A stretch of 34,198 bases of DNA from UBA5486 sp036744795. GTDB taxonomy: Bacteria; Bacillota; UBA4882; UBA10575. Under the pieces are notes generated by a model that worked only from the letters and a program-made list of their open reading frames with translations, was not told where the DNA came from and searched no databases. Numbering within the stretch: position 1 is the first letter of the stretch; every line of letters begins with the position of its first letter. The position numbers were made by a program, and so were the translations under genes. Location of the stretch: positions 1-34,198 of the forward strand of contig DAIOHK010000026.1 of assembly GCA_036744795.1 (NCBI GenBank). Direction: 5' to 3'. This document shows, piece by piece, positions 31,642-34,198 of the stretch.

Positions 31642-34198
31642 CTAGATCTTAGAGAGCTTTTGTAATAATTTTAATACTTCCTCCCCTATTCCCAACTTAT
31701 ATCCTGTGGAAGCATATCTAATCTTATTGTTCCTGTCCACTACAAAAACAGCCGGATAATTTATCCTCAATTCCTTCTTCGCTGCTGAAACGAAGCTATT
31801 AAAGCAGGTATAGGCCTTGTCGACTGCGAAGATAGTACCTTGTGGAAGTCCGTCATAGAAGTCGGCGTTAAAAGCTGGAGTAAGCTTATCCTCCCCAACA
31901 CATATATAAACTGAAGGGTTTATCTTATCCATCTCCTCGGCTAATTCTCTAAGCTCCCTTATAAGGTGCTTGCTAGGCTCCCTATCTGGCTCAATCCAGG
32001 CAATTATAGCATTTTTATTCAAAGATATGCTTCCCTGACTATTTTTTCCTAAGGGAGTAAGTCCTTTAAGTCCGGATATACTGCCCAAATTCTCTACATT
32101 GTTCTGATCCTCACGGAATATGATATCTACATCAACATTCTGACCTTCCTTAACCTCAAAAAGACTTACACGTACAAGTACAGTACCGTCAGATAATCTG
32201 GTACCTGTCACAAGTCTGTAGTACCCTTCCGGCAGGTCAAAATACTTTCCAAAGTACTCGAATCCTACATCCTGATAAGCCAGTGTCTGAAAAATACCAT
32301 TTTTAAATCTTCCTATACTGAAATTATTAAAATATTCTGCTTTCACTCTACAGTTACAAGCCCTCACCAGTCGTATTTTTCCTGAAGGAATATTTTCCTC
32401 ACGTTCTACCGGTTTACTGACAAAAGCATCTTTCCAATCGCTGTCTCTTAAATACTGTGGTCTTTTATCTGTAGGTTCAAGTCTTGCCGGAATACCAAAG
32501 CTTCTAGCAAGGGCTACGAACAGAATATCCCTTGAGAAACTATCTGCTTTCCTTAGATCAAAGCTTCCCTTCGGTGAGGCAAATCCCACATAGTAGGTGG
32601 CGCTTTGAAGAAGATCGATATTTTCTTTTATCCATTTAACCAAGGCCTTAGGGTTTTGCTTGAAACCTTCCCTCTCTTCAAGGCTGAACTTTCCCTTGAA
32701 ATACTCCCTGTATGCTCCCAGCATTTCAAAGTATACTCTTGGGCACAAAATGTAGTTTACAAAGGTATCCTCTTCAAAGTCTCCCTTTAAGTCCACTGAG
32801 TGGATCAAATGGTCGGCAAGAGTTTCTATTCCTGTATCAATTAAGTCCTTTGGATTAAGGCTTTCTAGAAGCTTCAAGGACATTTCCCCATAAATGTTAC
32901 CATATTGCTTTAAAAATAAAGCTATTACCCAACTGTTCCCTCTGGCTTTTTTCAGGAGATCCCACACTCTATCTTCGCAGAGGTTGATCTCTTTTGCGAT
33001 ATTTATTGCTTCCTCGTGTGATACAAAGGTTCTCTGATGACTAGACCTTATCTCATCCTCAATTTTAAGTCTCTCGCTATTCCTCTGTACTTCTTCTTCG
33101 GTAACACTGACTGTGGGTAAGTTCCTTTCCGGAGGAGGCGCCATATCAAATTCCTCGACTTTTGTCTCTGGTACATGCTGTGAAATTGATATCTTGACGT
33201 AGTCTACATCACTTATCCTTACTTTTTCCTCTCCCCAGCATTCGTCCTTAAAGCCGTGTATCAACAAATCGCCAAAGCCTGTGGTTAGCGATGCTTCTCC
33301 TCTGCAATCAGTGGTAAGTTTCGCAATCGGGAAGAATTCAGCCGTATTGTAAAGCTCAAAATATACATTTGCCTTCTCAACGGCCTTTCCTACAGTGTCT
33401 ACTACTTTTACAGTTATCTTTTTAATTGATGTATATCCCTTTAATAGGTTAATCTCGGTATGCCACTTATCTGATAGTGTAACTTCCTCGGCGCCTGTAT
33501 AATGCCCGGGCACCCTAGTGTTCACTAGCATCGCCCTGTATGCCGGGCTTGTAAACCAACCCATGTTAAGTTTTGGTTCCGGTTCACAGGCCCCAAGAAA
33601 ATACCATTCACCATCAGCCCACGCTTCAACCCATGCATGATTTGAGTCACAATGGGCCCAACGTGGTGTGTAGCATTGCCGCGCCGGGATACACAAGCTT
33701 CTTAAAGCAGCGGTGGTGAACACTGATTCCTCCCCGCATCTTCCGAGTCCGTTTTTCATTAAGGTGAGAGGAGATATTGTCCTTATATCACTGCCAACAT
33801 ACGTTGCTTTTTCATGGCACCAATGGTTTATTTCCAGGATTGCATCACACATTGAAAGGTCTTTAACCCGGTCAAACAATTCATCAAAAAAAGTATCACA
33901 ATATATTTCAAGATTTTCGTTGTTAACTCTTATGGGAAGCACAAAATGAAGGAATAGCCGCCCGGGGATTTTGGCTCCCCATGGTGTTTTACACCTAACC
34001 TCTAATATCTTCCTCACATGGGAAAGGAAAAACTTACCGTCATGATCTCCAAGATCGTTTAGTGGCATATAGGCATACAAGTATTTTAAAGCTATTTCTT
34101 CCTCCTCAGAAAGACTGTCATTAAATATTGAACAAAGCTCCTTTTCTCTTGCTGCAGTTATTCCCTTTTTTTCGTTGAATCTTTCTTCTATAAGATTA
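31642..34198 (-). CDS. Transglutaminase-like multidomain protein with thioredoxin-like C-terminus (N-terminus cut by window)
   Basis: The frame is open to the right edge (851 residues visible), so the start lies outside; a TTG at 34080 is only internal. Domain order from the visible end: a helical lead-in; a transglutaminase-like core with cysteine in GRCGEESVFTTAALRSLCIP, histidine in SNHAWVEAWADGEWYFLGA and CEPEP, where E may take the place of the usual D; an Ig-like domain (KITVKVVDTVGKAVEKANVY, repeatedly seen in carboxypeptidase-regulatory folds); a second, degenerate transglutaminase-like part (SRDILFVALARSFGIPARLE, no cysteine); and a thioredoxin/peroxiredoxin-like end (YPAVFVVDRNNKIRYASTGY). 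No signal peptide can be judged. It converges with the two-component genes. A role in peptide or protein processing is possible, but none is shown. Confidence 0.8.
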   Translation of the reverse strand, partial: NLIEERFNEKKGITAAREKELCSIFNDSLSEEEEIALKYLYAYMPLNDLGDHDGKFFLSHVRKILEVRCKTPWGAKIPGRLFLHFVLPIRVNNENLEIYCDTFFDELFDRVKDLSMCDAILEINHWCHEKATYVGSDIRTISPLTLMKNGLGRCGEESVFTTAALRSLCIPARQCYTPRWAHCDSNHAWVEAWADGEWYFLGACEPEPKLNMGWFTSPAYRAMLVNTRVPGHYTGAEEVTLSDKWHTEINLLKGYTSIKKITVKVVDTVGKAVEKANVYFELYNTAEFFPIAKLTTDCRGEASLTTGFGDLLIHGFKDECWGEEKVRISDVDYVKISISQHVPETKVEEFDMAPPPERNLPTVSVTEEEVQRNSERLKIEDEIRSSHQRTFVSHEEAINIAKEINLCEDRVWDLLKKARGNSWVIALFLKQYGNIYGEMSLKLLESLNPKDLIDTGIETLADHLIHSVDLKGDFEEDTFVNYILCPRVYFEMLGAYREYFKGKFSLEEREGFKQNPKALVKWIKENIDLLQSATYYVGFASPKGSFDLRKADSFSRDILFVALARSFGIPARLEPTDKRPQYLRDSDWKDAFVSKPVEREENIPSGKIRLVRACNCRVKAEYFNNFSIGRFKNGIFQTLAYQDVGFEYFGKYFDLPEGYYRLVTGTRLSDGTVLVRVSLFEVKEGQNVDVDIIFREDQNNVENLGSISGLKGLTPLGKNSQGSISLNKNAIIAWIEPDREPSKHLIRELRELAEEMDKINPSVYICVGEDKLTPAFNADFYDGLPQGTIFAVDKAYTCFNSFVSAAKKELRINYPAVFVVDRNNKIRYASTGYKLGIGEEVLKLLQKLSKI

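Overview
The window looks like a low-GC, anaerobic Firmicutes-type chromosome. Signs of this are strong AGGAGG-type ribosome sites, ATG/GTG/TTG starts, a DUF896 (YnzC-like) protein, a YesM/YesN-type two-component pair, CUT1 sugar transport genes and a bacterial V-type ATPase operon. No rRNA, tRNA or CRISPR array was recognised. Nearly all genes up to 27.7 kb are on the minus strand and are read from right to left.

Layout. (1) 1-1.2 kb is gene debris: an RHS/YD-repeat fragment running off the left edge, a short unidentified reading-frame remnant, and a chimeric, internally deleted copy of the 3' end of the V-ATPase D gene. (2) 1.3-8.95 kb is an amino-sugar uptake and catabolism operon (minus strand): ROK sugar kinase, SIS protein, NagA-type deacetylase, secreted solute-binding protein, two CUT1 permeases and a Gfo/Idh/MocA oxidoreductase. 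It has a clear promoter whose -10 and start region lie in a perfect 23-bp-arm inverted repeat. (3) 9.1-14.6 kb holds a second NagA, NagB, a ROK repressor, a divergent DeoC-like aldolase and a GntR/HutC regulator. (4) 14.9-26.4 kb is one long, tightly packed minus-strand gene series: opine-dehydrogenase-like protein, cobalamin-domain protein, AtpZ-like membrane protein, then V-ATPase subunits in the order H/G-like, a (I), c (K), E, C, F, A, B, D, ending in a rho-independent terminator. The c subunit carries the Na+-binding residues known from Enterococcus hirae NtpK, so the enzyme is predicted to move Na+. (5) 26.6-27.7 kb has a DUF502 membrane protein and a DUF896 protein. (6) 28.1-31.6 kb (plus strand) is a sensor kinase/response regulator pair. 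(7) 31.6 kb to the right edge is a large transglutaminase-like protein (minus strand), cut at its N-terminus by the window.

How it fits together. Regions 2-3 form a system that imports an amino sugar (GlcNAc-type or a relative), phosphorylates it (ROK), deacetylates it (two NagA), deaminates/isomerises it (NagB, possibly the SIS protein) and controls this with two local regulators. This block is visibly more AT-rich than the V-ATPase genes. It is bracketed by direct repeats of the ntpD 3' end 14,025 bp apart, which suggests an acquired or rearranged island inserted next to the V-ATPase operon. The most unusual unit is the apparent co-transcription of an opine-dehydrogenase-like protein and a cobalamin-domain protein with a predicted Na+ V-ATPase. 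A dispersed family of palindromic intergenic repeats occurs at four places, one of them in the presumed leader of that operon.
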